DNA of 64,000 nucleotides from Shewanella sp. SR44-3. Its GTDB lineage: Bacteria > Pseudomonadota > Gammaproteobacteria > Enterobacterales > Shewanellaceae. The DNA is taken from contig NZ_JACJDV010000015.1 in NCBI RefSeq assembly GCF_014163735.1, positions 1 through 64,000 of the forward strand. The letters are read 5' to 3'. Shown here piece after piece: positions 9,267 through 17,818 of the stretch (positions are counted from its first letter, which is position 1; every line of letters starts with the position of its first letter). The position numbers were made by a program, and so were the translations under genes. The notes under the pieces were generated by a model. That model had not been told where the DNA came from, made no database searches, and worked only from the letters and a program-made list of their open reading frames with translations.

Positions 9267-9390
9267 AGTTTAGTGCTAGGTGTTAGATGAAGGCTCTAAA
9301 ATTTAGGTTTTAGCGGCTAGCTAATGCTCTAAACGCTTGGGCAAAATCAACGATAAATGAAGGCAAGCTTAACTCAATCAAGGGCGGATA

Positions 9391-10362
9391 ATGGCACAGA
9401 TAAGTTTTTTAGCACGCTTTGAGCGCTACTTAACCTCTGAACGACAATTATCGCCTTACACAGTGCGCAATTATCTGTTTGAATTGCGCAGAGCCGAGCA
9501 ATACTTATTCGCTAGTACAGCTGATGATGTTGCTCACGCCGTTCAATCTAAACCAGATAGTACTGATTATTCTACCCAGCAAAGTGATGAATTATGGTTG
9601 GGATTAACCCGTGAGATGCTGCAAGCACTACTGGCAAAACTGCATCGCCAAGGCTTAAGTCCGCGTTCATTGTCTTTGTGTTTATCTGCATTAAAACAAT
9701 TCTTTGAATACCTACTGAACGAAGACTGCATAACTCACAATCCCGCCAAGGGGTTGTCTGCCCCCAAACAAGCCAAACCTTTGCCGAAGAATATCGATGT
9801 CGATGCCATCAGCCATTTGCTGGCTATCGATGGCGACGATCCCTTAGTAGTGCGCGACCGAGCCATAATGGAATTGTTTTACTCCAGCGGCCTACGCCTT
9901 GGCGAACTCGCAGGGCTTAACAGCGGCGATATACACTTAGATTTACAAGAGGTAAAAGTGCTGGGTAAAGGTGGAAAAGAGCGCCGAGTGCCAGTAGGAA
10001 AGCTTGCCATGGAGGCGTTGGCATTATGGTGTGAGCAAAGGTTATTGCTAGCACAAGCGGATGAACCCGCACTATTTGTGAGTCATCAAGGAAAGCGTTT
10101 ATCTCATCGCAGCATTCAAGCGCGTATGGCTAAATGGGGCCAAAACCAAGCCTTATCTGTACCAGTTCACCCTCATAAGTTGCGTCATTCCTTTGCGACA
10201 CATATGCTTGAATCAAGTGGAGATTTACGTGCAGTGCAAGAGTTACTCGGCCACGCGAATTTATCCACCACCCAAATCTACACCAGTTTGGATTTTCAAC
10301 ATCTTGCCAAGGTATATGATGGGGCGCACCCAAGGGCGAAAAAAGGGAGGGAGAAAGGATGA
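9391..10362 (+). CDS. xerC: Tyrosine recombinase XerC
   Basis: 323 residues. XerC acts with XerD and FtsK at dif to resolve chromosome dimers. The N-terminal SAM-like DNA-binding domain spans ~1-125. The catalytic set is visible: Arg in SSGLRLGEL, Lys in [11 protein letters not shown], His-x-x-Arg in [10 protein letters not shown], His in [11 protein letters not shown] and the nucleophile Tyr just after (QIYTS). A loop at ~45-68 is longer than in E. coli (298 residues). Start ATG has AGGG 6-7 nt upstream. The stop overlaps the HAD gene by 4 nt. Confidence 0.96.
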   Translation: MAQISFLARFERYLTSERQLSPYTVRNYLFELRRAEQYLFASTADDVAHAVQSKPDSTDYSTQQSDELWLGLTREMLQALLAKLHRQGLSPRSLSLCLSALKQFFEYLLNEDCITHNPAKGLSAPKQAKPLPKNIDVDAISHLLAIDGDDPLVVRDRAIMELFYSSGLRLGELAGLNSGDIHLDLQEVKVLGKGGKERRVPVGKLAMEALALWCEQRLLLAQADEPALFVSHQGKRLSHRSIQARMAKWGQNQALSVPVHPHKLRHSFATHMLESSGDLRAVQELLGHANLSTTQIYTSLDFQHLAKVYDGAHPRAKKGREKG

Positions 10363-11072
10363 AGCAATACCTAAGATTACGCAGCTTTAAGGCAATCAGT
10401 TTTGACCTTGATGATACCTTGTATCACAACACACCTTATCTACAGCTGGCGACAGACAAATTTTTTACCTTTCTAAATCAAGATTACCCCAAGACCCAAA
10501 CCTTAACACCCAAGGACTGGTTGGCAATTAAGCATCATTTGTTTGAGTTGCATCCTGAATTGAAGCACGACACTAGCGCCGCCCGCTATGCCATGGTCCA
10601 CGATGGGCTAATGAGCTTAGGTTATCAAGAACGTGAAGCCAGTGAAGGCGCGCAAAAATCCATGGCGTGTTTTCATTTCTATCGCAGTGACTTCATCATA
10701 GATGCAAAAGTATTAGCGATACTCAAGCAGCTTGCAGAGTCAGTCACCTTGATTGGCATAAGCAATGGCAATGTAGATGCCAGTCGTATTGGCTTGAGTG
10801 AGTCGTTGGCATTTGTGCAGTATCCCGGCCATGGCGTAAAAATGAAACCCCATGGGGATATGTTTGCATTGGCTTGTCAACGCTTAGGGATTGCTTCAGC
10901 AGAGCTACTTCATGTGGGAGATCATCAACTGGCCGATGTCAGCGGCGCTCGCCGCGCGGGTTGTCAAAGTGTGTGGTTTAACCCTGAGCAGCTCCCATTG
11001 ACCCGCCGCGTTGGCTGCATCTTGCCTCATGTAGAATTAAGCGACCTAAACCAACTGCTTAACTTAGTATAA
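10359..11072 (+). CDS. HAD-superfamily phosphatase, YigB type
   Basis: 237 residues. HAD motif I is DLDDTLY (~residue 17, nucleophile Asp), motif II is in IGISNGN, and motif III/IV is [17 protein letters not shown]. YigB in E. coli dephosphorylates the riboflavin intermediate 5-amino-6-(5-phosphoribitylamino)uracil, and yigB follows xerC there as well, so synteny supports the same family. The substrate here is inferred, not shown. The ATG overlaps the xerC stop. It is the last gene of the lptM-yigB run. Confidence 0.85.
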   Translation: MKQYLRLRSFKAISFDLDDTLYHNTPYLQLATDKFFTFLNQDYPKTQTLTPKDWLAIKHHLFELHPELKHDTSAARYAMVHDGLMSLGYQEREASEGAQKSMACFHFYRSDFIIDAKVLAILKQLAESVTLIGISNGNVDASRIGLSESLAFVQYPGHGVKMKPHGDMFALACQRLGIASAELLHVGDHQLADVSGARRAGCQSVWFNPEQLPLTRRVGCILPHVELSDLNQLLNLV

Positions 11073-11128
11073 TTTGATGCTAGAGATGGCGTGTTATTGG
11101 GCTTATGACTAAGCTTGGTTGAGTGGTG

Positions 11129-11632
11129 CTAGCTACGTTGGGCTAGGGTGAGATCGATACCTGAGCGTTGGCGCATTTGCTTAACTTGCTCGTGACTGGC
11201 GCGCATGTCAGCATCACCCACTCTGAAATAACTGCCTGAAAAAGGGTCTTTACCGATATAAATAGGCCGTAAGCTTTTGTCTACAGCAGGAATATGCAGA
11301 CGAATAAGTTTCTTGGATGCAATTTCAATAATTTGCACATCGGTTGGCGCCAGTATGTTGTGGCTTACCTTAGTGGTATCGTTAAGAATTTCCCAAATTT
11401 CACTCAGCATAGGCATAGGATTTATTATGCCTTCAATGGTGAATTCACCTTTTTCTTCACGTACGCCGAGGATAATTTCTCCGCCTAAGGTATTGGCAAA
11501 GGCGCTGTAGGTTTCCCACATATCTTCTGGCAACTGGCCAGTGCCATCCCGGCCGCCAGCAAGTTTAAACTCAACTTGAGCTGACTCCTGTAAGTGGTCA
11601 ATGTCATCTAATGCAAACGTCAATGTGGTCAT
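11129..11632 (-). CDS. Stand-alone AlbA_2 (Schlafen-like) domain protein
   Basis: 167 residues from the ATG at 11632. The motif ESAQVEFK, then AFANTLGGEIILGV and the end YFRVGDADMRASHEQVKQM, are those of the AlbA_2 domain (once called divergent AAA, now a putative nucleic-acid-binding fold). In most relatives this domain is followed by a winged helix and an ATPase-like C-terminus; here the protein ends directly after it. The start is uncertain: upstream ATG (11671) and TTG (11695) codons exist, but a promoter-like TTGCTG-17 bp-TATGCT spans 11695-11667 and favours the later ATG. No strong ribosome site. Function unknown. Confidence 0.7.
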   Translation of the reverse strand: MTTLTFALDDIDHLQESAQVEFKLAGGRDGTGQLPEDMWETYSAFANTLGGEIILGVREEKGEFTIEGIINPMPMLSEIWEILNDTTKVSHNILAPTDVQIIEIASKKLIRLHIPAVDKSLRPIYIGKDPFSGSYFRVGDADMRASHEQVKQMRQRSGIDLTLAQRS

Positions 11633-11666
11633 CTTGGCTGCTTGTGAATGAGTGCTCGATAGATTT

Positions 11667-11695
11667 AGCATATGGGAAATAAAATGACTCAGCAA
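11667..11695 (-). promoter_or_regulatory. Predicted promoter of the AlbA_2 gene
   Basis: Minus strand TTGCTG (11695-11690), 17-bp spacer, TATGCT (11672-11667). Transcription would begin about 25 nt before the ATG at 11632, which supports that start. Confidence 0.4.
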
Positions 11696-11734
11696 GTGGC
11701 TGAGTCATAAAGGTTAAACCCCAGAGTTTTTTAC

Positions 11735-12259
11735 TTAATAAGTGAGTGCTTTTGGAAAGAGGATAGTGTTTTCCAGTTGAATATGTGTTTGTAAATCAGC
11801 ATCGAACTCCGCCAAGGTTTTATAGCAGCTACGCCAAGTGTAACAGGCAAGTTCTGGGATGCGATAACCATCAGTTAACTGTCGAATTTGCTGTAATAAC
11901 TGCTCAGCTTCTCTGTGCTCATGCTCCATAGCATTGATAGGATTACCTATATGGCCAAAACAGCCGTTGACTTGTTCACCTTGACTTAAGGCCCTGATCG
12001 CGGGAAAGAGGATTTGCTCTTCCTTGTATAAATGAGGGGTTAAATCATCCACTAAAGCCTGTACTAGCGCTGCTAAAGGTTTTACTTCTGGGCAATCATT
12101 ACCGTGAGCTCGTAGCATTTTTTGCGTGTATTCAATAAGCAAAGGGCCAGTGTCACGTATGTATTGATGATGAGTTGATTCTAAATAATCAATAATGTCG
12201 CCAGGTGTTAAGGCCGCGACTTCCTCTTGATTAAGAGGCAGAATTTGAGTGCTAGACAT
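11735..12259 (-). CDS. RIC/DnrN-type di-iron hemerythrin protein
   Basis: 174 residues forming a four-helix hemerythrin-like domain. Metal-ligand motifs are visible: STHHQYIRDT (helix 1), LTPHLYKEEQILFP (helix 2), MEHEHREAE (helix 3) and THIQLENTILFP (helix 4). This is the pattern of the RIC/YtfE/ScdA family, which repairs iron-sulphur centres after nitric oxide or oxidative damage. It lacks the N-terminal ScdA_N segment (~50 residues with the conserved cysteine) of full-length YtfE, so it resembles the shorter DnrN/NorA-like forms. ATG has AGG 8 nt upstream. A partial NsrR-like dyad lies just upstream. Single gene. Confidence 0.82.
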   Translation of the reverse strand: MSSTQILPLNQEEVAALTPGDIIDYLESTHHQYIRDTGPLLIEYTQKMLRAHGNDCPEVKPLAALVQALVDDLTPHLYKEEQILFPAIRALSQGEQVNGCFGHIGNPINAMEHEHREAEQLLQQIRQLTDGYRIPELACYTWRSCYKTLAEFDADLQTHIQLENTILFPKALTY

Positions 12260-12382
12260 AAGTGAACCTAAAGGTGCAAAATAATTACATCTATACTAGC
12301 GACCTTAAGTTACAGCCTCAAATTCTCCACAGCGAAATTGAGTCCTTGCTCACATTCTTCGCTTATCAGAGCTAATGACTCG

Positions 12383-13600
12383 TTATGGCAGGCAGTGCTG
12401 CCCTTGTGTAAGAGGGGAGCTTAGCACTCTGTCGGACACTTGTTGGTCTTCTGTCATGCCGCCTATTCGAAGCAATTGATTGTTATGGCAAATAAGGCCC
12501 TTATGATCCATGCTGGCTTGCTCAAGTTTAATGGGTTTGAGCCAACGCTTGGTTTTAAGGTCGAAACTATATTGTTGGTTTGATGCTTCACTTGGTTTGC
12601 CGTTATAACCTATACCATTGTAATTGTAGGGGTTGCTACTGCCGCCCATAAAGATGATTTGCCCACTATCTTTAAATGAGGTAGCAGTCGCCGCCATTCT
12701 GTAATGGGCTTGAGCACTGGCTGAGGGCAAGGATTTATGCTCATTCTGGCGGGTTACGGCTAGTGATGATGCGATGGAATAGTGAGGGATAAGCTGCCAA
12801 GCGATCCTCTGGTGGTTATCTGGGGATATTTCACCAAAAAGACACACAGGTGATGCCTGGTAGTTGCGCTTCTGCCTGAGGTTGACTTTAATTTTAACGC
12901 CATCACACAGCACCAGCTGATTTGCAAACATGCCGACAGCCTGACCAAATACTGCAGGGGCTGGAATAGGGCTGGCTTGCGACCAAGTATCGGTATGGGT
13001 GTCATACACTTGCACTAAATTGACATTTCCATCTTGATGCCAGCCACCAAAGAGATAAATGTACCTGTCTTGGTAGCTTGCCGCCGCACTGTCATCCACG
13101 GCGACGGGCATATCGGCAATGCGCTGATAGCGCAAATCTTGAATGTTAAAGCGGTAATTGTCTGCGGTGCTAAGCTCTTGATGATCTTCAGCCACGGTAT
13201 AGCCACCAAAAATATAAGCACTGTCTTTTATGCCAATAGCGACAGAGGCAAGCCTGCCAGAAAGTGGCGCGATATAGGGCACATCAGCCAAAGCTTGCCA
13301 GTCATTATCAGCTCTACTTGAAGTCCCATCAGCGCTTAATGCCAATGACCAAGCGTGATTATGCACATCTTGATAACCCTTATTAGCACCTAGGCCCATA
13401 AAGCTCACTAGGTAGCTGTTGTCATTTTCCTTTATTAACGCGACAGCATTATTACTCACAGCTTGAGGAAGATTGGGGTAAGTCAACATTGGCTTAGCTG
13501 CGCTAGCGGGAGAGTTTTGAGTACTGATATGAGTTTGCGCCCCGTGAACTTGGCTACTCATTAGAGCAAGTATGGCTAAACAGTAGAATGAATTTTTCAA
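12383..13600 (-). CDS. Secreted Kelch-repeat beta-propeller protein
   Basis: 405 residues with a signal peptide (MKNSFYCLAILALMSSQVHGAQ, cut near residue 21). Kelch blades are recognisable by the pattern of paired glycines and aromatic residues: SAYIFGGY (~130), RYIYLFGGW (~185), QIIFMGGSS (~325) and QLLRIGGM (~390). This resembles NanM-type mutarotases and other periplasmic propellers, but I cannot name a substrate. Translation appears to start at a TTG; no in-frame ATG is suitably placed and the ribosome site is weak, so expression may be low or the start differs. Divergent from the CPA2 antiporter. Confidence 0.7.
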   Translation of the reverse strand: MKNSFYCLAILALMSSQVHGAQTHISTQNSPASAAKPMLTYPNLPQAVSNNAVALIKENDNSYLVSFMGLGANKGYQDVHNHAWSLALSADGTSSRADNDWQALADVPYIAPLSGRLASVAIGIKDSAYIFGGYTVAEDHQELSTADNYRFNIQDLRYQRIADMPVAVDDSAAASYQDRYIYLFGGWHQDGNVNLVQVYDTHTDTWSQASPIPAPAVFGQAVGMFANQLVLCDGVKIKVNLRQKRNYQASPVCLFGEISPDNHQRIAWQLIPHYSIASSLAVTRQNEHKSLPSASAQAHYRMAATATSFKDSGQIIFMGGSSNPYNYNGIGYNGKPSEASNQQYSFDLKTKRWLKPIKLEQASMDHKGLICHNNQLLRIGGMTEDQQVSDRVLSSPLTQGQHCLP

Positions 13601-13718
13601 TGGTTGGCCGTTTTGTTGCTTGGATGAATAATTAGACTATAGGAGTAATTATTAACAAAGTTAATACATTTAGAACTAACTGATTATTTTATAAGCTAAA
13701 CTGGTCTGCGGTCGTGGT

Positions 13719-13760
13719 AAAATCTAGTGATAAAAATCTAGTGATAAAAATCTAGTGATA
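13719..13760. repeat. Three perfect 14-bp tandem repeats
   Basis: The unit AAAATCTAGTGATA occurs three times in a row without mismatch, 69 bp before the CPA2 antiporter ATG and in the divergent promoter region with the Kelch gene. Confidence 0.97.
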
Positions 13761-13828
13761 AAAGCAGCATCGACAACTTTTCAGATCTAATGCGCAGCTA
13801 ATATAACTAAGCGATAAGAGGATTTAAG

Positions 13829-15652
13829 ATGTTAGAAATGGCGGTGATTTATCTCGCGGCGGCCATGGTGGCAGTTCCTGTGGCGAAGCGTTTAGGCTTA
13901 GGTTCAGTGCTGGGCTACTTACTCGCAGGGATCCTTATTGGGCCTTTCTTATTGGGGCTAGTGGGCGAGCAAACCGATGTGATGCACTTTGCTGAGTTTG
14001 GCGTAGTGATGATGCTTTTTTTGGTAGGATTGGAATTACAGCCCTCAAGACTTTGGAAGTTAAGGCATTCCATCATAGGGCTTGGCGGCCTGCAGGTATT
14101 GCTCAGCGCCGCACTTATGTTTGCCATCGGGTTTTACTTGTTTGAGCTTCAATGGCAAACGGCCCTCGCCATAGGTTTAATGTTGTCGCTGTCATCCACC
14201 GCCATAGTGCTGCAGACCTTGACCGAAAAAGGTTGGATAAAACAAGATGCGGGGCAAAATGCTTTTTCAGTGCTGCTATTTCAAGATATCGCAGTGATCC
14301 CCATTTTAGCCTTGATCCCTCTGCTGGCATTTGCGGATATTAATACCGCAGAAGCTAGCCATGGCAATATAATTTCGCACCTCCCAAGTTATCTGCAAGT
14401 CATTATCTCTCTTGGGGTTATTGCAACTATTGTGCTTGCAGGTCGTTACATTAGTGCGCCCTTGTTTCGCTATATTGCTGAAACACATTTACGAGAAATT
14501 TTCACTATTTCGGCGCTGTTCCTGGTGGTGGCTATTGCAGTTATCATGCAAAAAATTGGTTTATCCCCCGCATTGGGGACGTTTCTTGCTGGAGTCGTAC
14601 TGGCCGAGAGCGAGTTTCGTCACGAATTAGAAGTGGATATCGAGCCTTTTAAGGGTTTATTACTGGGACTATTTTTTATCACAGTTGGTGCCTCGATTGA
14701 TTTTCCGTTGTTGTTCGAGCAGGCCTTATTGGTGCTTGGGTTGGTGTTAGGTTTATTGGTCGTTAAGGCGTTAGTGCTATTTTTATTAGCTCAAATGTTT
14801 AAGATGCGCGGCGAGCAGAAACTACTGTTTACCTTAGCGTTAGCTCAAGGAGGTGAGTTCGCTTTCGTGCTGTTATCTTTGACTCAGACACTGGCTATTT
14901 TAACGTTAGATCAAACCAAACTGATGACCTTAGTGGTGACGATTTCCATGTTATGCGCGCCATTACTCTTGATGTTTTATGCGCATTTATTGCAACGTAC
15001 TACTGAAGAAAAATCCGAGTACGACAGCGAAATTGAAGCGACAAAAAGTGTCATTATTGCCGGTTATGGCCGTTTTGGTCAGGTTGTTGGGCGTTTATTG
15101 TCGGCGCAAGGGTATCATCTGGCGATTTTGGACCACAGTCCCAGTCAAATCGACATGTTACGTCGCTTTGGTCATAAAGTGTTTTACGGCGATGCTGCCC
15201 GAAAAGAATTGCTGGAAGCTGCTGGCGCTAAGGATGCGCAGTTGTTAGTGATAGCCATTGATGAGCCCGACAAGGCACTAGAAATTGTCGAGCTTGCCCA
15301 CAAACATTACCCGCAGCTTAAGATTGTCGCTCGGGCAACCGATAGACGCCATGCTTATCAATACTTACGCTTGGGCGTCACAAGCTTTAAACGAGAAACC
15401 TTTGATTCTGCAGTGAATCTTGGTGTTGAAGCTCTAGCGCTACTGGGTAACTCAGGTGATGCAGCTAAACGTGCGGGTGATATATTTAGTCGCCACGATA
15501 ATGCTTCACTGCACGAACTCGCCGCACTTTGGGGGGACGACCATACCTATGGGGTTGCCGTACGTCAGCGCATGGAAGACTTAAAGCAAGTGCTCGCCAA
15601 AGACAAAGCGGCGCAAGATAAGCTTAATACTTGCAAAGGCGATGATTGTTAA
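13829..15652 (+). CDS. CPA2-family cation:proton antiporter with RCK domain (KefB/KefC-like)
   Basis: 607 residues. Residues 1-385 contain about twelve membrane segments with family motifs (GYLLAGILIGP, SSTAIVLQ, FQDIAVIPIL, LGTFLAGVVLAESEFRHE). An RCK/TrkA-N nucleotide-binding domain follows at ~400-530 beginning GYGRFGQVVGR. This is the architecture of glutathione-gated K+ efflux systems that acidify the cytoplasm to protect against electrophiles, but neither the ion nor the glutathione gating can be read here, and no KefF/KefG partner gene is adjacent. ATG has AGAGGA 7-8 nt upstream. Confidence 0.88.
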   Translation: MLEMAVIYLAAAMVAVPVAKRLGLGSVLGYLLAGILIGPFLLGLVGEQTDVMHFAEFGVVMMLFLVGLELQPSRLWKLRHSIIGLGGLQVLLSAALMFAIGFYLFELQWQTALAIGLMLSLSSTAIVLQTLTEKGWIKQDAGQNAFSVLLFQDIAVIPILALIPLLAFADINTAEASHGNIISHLPSYLQVIISLGVIATIVLAGRYISAPLFRYIAETHLREIFTISALFLVVAIAVIMQKIGLSPALGTFLAGVVLAESEFRHELEVDIEPFKGLLLGLFFITVGASIDFPLLFEQALLVLGLVLGLLVVKALVLFLLAQMFKMRGEQKLLFTLALAQGGEFAFVLLSLTQTLAILTLDQTKLMTLVVTISMLCAPLLLMFYAHLLQRTTEEKSEYDSEIEATKSVIIAGYGRFGQVVGRLLSAQGYHLAILDHSPSQIDMLRRFGHKVFYGDAARKELLEAAGAKDAQLLVIAIDEPDKALEIVELAHKHYPQLKIVARATDRRHAYQYLRLGVTSFKRETFDSAVNLGVEALALLGNSGDAAKRAGDIFSRHDNASLHELAALWGDDHTYGVAVRQRMEDLKQVLAKDKAAQDKLNTCKGDDC

Positions 15653-15831
15653 ATTTTTGCTGATGGCGTTAGGGGCTATTGCTCTGTAATACTGGGCGTT
15701 AGTACTGGGTCTGACTGTAATATGCTAAATAGGGATCAGGCGCAATTGCCTTGTGGTTTGGGTGAGATGTTTTAGGATGAGGTTGTAAATTAACCTGTTA
15801 TAGTTATTTCTAGGCAGACAAGGGTAGCGTC

Positions 15832-16321
15832 ATGCACTATTTTGCGCGCCTCTTTACGTGCACCACTGGACTATTTATTACCCTGCTTTGCATCGAAGAC
15901 GCCCAAGCGGAAGCGTTAATGATGGGCACCTCAGATGGACCATGCTATATGTCCAAACTACAGAATCTGGGCTTGATATCGATCTTACCGCGCCATTTTT
16001 TGTCGATGCCCCAGAAGGCATCTATGTATCTGAGCCTTATATCGAGTATTACCCCAGAGTCATTACTCTAGGATACTATAAAAAATAAACAGTATCAGTT
16101 AGTTAGGTTGTTGCTGTGTTGCGAGATATCAAGGGCCTACGGGTTAGTTTGGAGGTGAGCTTGCCAGTGCACGCATGGCATCATCGAGTTATATTGAGCT
16201 TAGAGATAAGTTTAATCTTGGCCTTAACTCTATCAAGGCAGATGGTAGTTACTATGCCATCATTAAGGCGTATAAACGCCCAGATCTCATACCTCAACAT
16301 GCGGCGGTTAAACCTTACTAA
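15832..16321 (+). pseudogene. Decayed small outer-membrane beta-barrel protein gene
   Basis: The remains of one protein seem spread over different frames. Frame 1 from ATG 15832 gives a clean signal peptide (MHYFARLFTCTTGLFITLL...AQAEA). From about 15950 the sense moves to another frame (SGLDIDLTAPFFVDAPEGIYVS then EPYIEYYPRVITLGYYKK, stop at 16088). A third frame from about 16151 to the stop at 16321 carries YIELRDKFNLGLNS and ADGSYYAIIKAYKRP. Alternating polar/hydrophobic, Tyr-rich segments of this kind are usual for outer-membrane barrels. At least two frameshifts and probably a deletion are needed; the parent family is not identified. Confidence 0.5.
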
Positions 16322-16362
16322 CCCCTAAAGTGGTCAGTATTAGATACGGTCAATGCTAATGC

Positions 16363-17715
16363 TTATTCTAAAGTTAGGCTGTCAACATCGGCGATAACAG
16401 TGCGAGCACCAAGTTGCTTGCGAATATCGGCTAACACTTGCTTGGCAGTATCTCTGAAGGTGGTCAGTTTACCACCATAGATACTTAGCAATCTTGGCTC
16501 AAATCCATCAACACCTAAAGATCCCGGTACAATCAAGGTGTCTCGCGAGCGATTAAACAGTTTTCCTTGAGCTTTAGGCAAGACTCTAACGCCGCAAAAA
16601 TGGCCGATGATTAACCCATTCAATTGCTCAATACTATGGCGATTCTGGAAATAATGTTGATAAATCTGCAGTAGATAATCTATCTCATCGGGGTGCGGCT
16701 CCATGGGGGTTTTTAACGATGTTTGCAGCGTTTCAGTCGTGCCAATTAAGGTGTTCCCCTCCCATGGCATTACAAAAACCACCCGTTTATCTAAATGTGA
16801 TTCCAAATAAAAAATCCCTTCAGGTGCGGGGATATCTAACAGTAGATGGCTGCCTTGCACCCATTCTATGGCAAGGGGGGTGAGGCTATTTTTGGGCGCC
16901 GCTTGAGCGGCAATCACTTCATTAACCCAAGGCCCTGCCGCGTTGATGACCATGCGTGCCGCCAAGGTATGCTGTTGTGGCTGATGCCTTTGTAACGGGC
17001 TCTTTTGACGTTGGCTATCTTGCAATTGACTGTTTTGTAATAGATCGTCCGGTAATTGAGCATCCTGTAGTTGATCGTCTTGTAATAGATCGCCCTGCAA
17101 TTGATAGTCGACTAACCAATGGTAACCTTGTGGATCTGACATACCTTGATGAGTTAATTGAGTGCACTTGGCATGAGTCATCAACTGCGCACCTAATTTT
17201 AGTGCACTGGCCGCCACCGCTTGAGTAAGTTTTTTATCGTGAGTTTGTGCATCCCAATATTGAAATACTGTCTGTAGGCCTTGCTGCTTTATCCCGCCAA
17301 GCGTTGACCATTGAGATTTGGGGATTGAGCGAAAGCGCCCTAGAGCAGAAAACCCACTGAGCAGCCAATACAGACTCAGCCCCAAACGAATAAGCCAAGC
17401 GGGACGCTGGCTGGTGTCATACACAGGAATAGTAAAAGGCACGGGTTTGACTAAGTTGGGAGCCAGTTTGAGTAGTTTGTGTCTATCGGTTAAAGACTTG
17501 CGCACTAAGCCTAATTGCCCCGACTCTAGATAGCGCAGTCCACCATGAATGAGCTTACTTGAATTGGCAGAAGTTTGAGCACCTATCTCCCCCTGCTCCA
17601 GTAGGCAAACACTGTACCCCGCCGCGCGAGCAAATTGAGCAATGGCTACGCCTGTGATACCACCACCTATGATCACCACATCAAACGCTGCTTGATCCTC
17701 TACACTCGCATCCAT
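16363..17715 (-). CDS. GlpD-like FAD-dependent oxidoreductase with internal repeat insert
   Basis: 450 residues. The N-terminal Rossmann motif VIIGGGITGVAIA, then SSKLIHGGLRYL, INAAGPWVNEV (~260), GNTLIGTTE and the C-terminal LLSIYGGKLTTFRDTA are those of aerobic glycerol-3-phosphate dehydrogenase, which oxidises G3P to DHAP and feeds electrons to quinone. Two things are odd. Residues ~202-246 are nine pentapeptides of LQxxQ type coded by a 15-bp minisatellite. The protein ends soon after GGKLTT and lacks the ~100-residue DAO_C domain of E. coli GlpD (501 residues). It stands alone, without glpF/glpK. ATG has AGGG 7 nt upstream. It may be a true GlpD or a related dehydrogenase. Confidence 0.78.
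   Translation of the reverse strand: MDASVEDQAAFDVVIIGGGITGVAIAQFARAAGYSVCLLEQGEIGAQTSANSSKLIHGGLRYLESGQLGLVRKSLTDRHKLLKLAPNLVKPVPFTIPVYDTSQRPAWLIRLGLSLYWLLSGFSALGRFRSIPKSQWSTLGGIKQQGLQTVFQYWDAQTHDKKLTQAVAASALKLGAQLMTHAKCTQLTHQGMSDPQGYHWLVDYQLQGDLLQDDQLQDAQLPDDLLQNSQLQDSQRQKSPLQRHQPQQHTLAARMVINAAGPWVNEVIAAQAAPKNSLTPLAIEWVQGSHLLLDIPAPEGIFYLESHLDKRVVFVMPWEGNTLIGTTETLQTSLKTPMEPHPDEIDYLLQIYQHYFQNRHSIEQLNGLIIGHFCGVRVLPKAQGKLFNRSRDTLIVPGSLGVDGFEPRLLSIYGGKLTTFRDTAKQVLADIRKQLGARTVIADVDSLTLE
16976..17110 (-). repeat. 15-bp coding minisatellite (about nine units)
   Basis: Nine imperfect 15-bp units run in frame through the GlpD-like gene; the central six (17021-17110) are the clearest, with cores such as TGTAATAGATCGTCC on the plus strand. 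They translate to pentapeptides like GDLLQ, DDQLQ, DAQLP, DDLLQ, NSQLQ, DSQRQ. Confidence 0.9.
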
Positions 17716-17818
17716 ACTAGAACCCTGATTTTGCTAACAAACACTAAACACATTAGACCACTCTAGCAGGAAATTTAAGCAGTTTACTAGCAGAAGTTTT
17801 ATTGATGGCTGTAATGTT

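Noticed and set aside
16956..17228. Plus-strand frame with repeated VIDRP peptides
   Set aside because: It is the reverse reading of the 15-bp minisatellite in the GlpD-like gene, which has a proper family match on the other strand.
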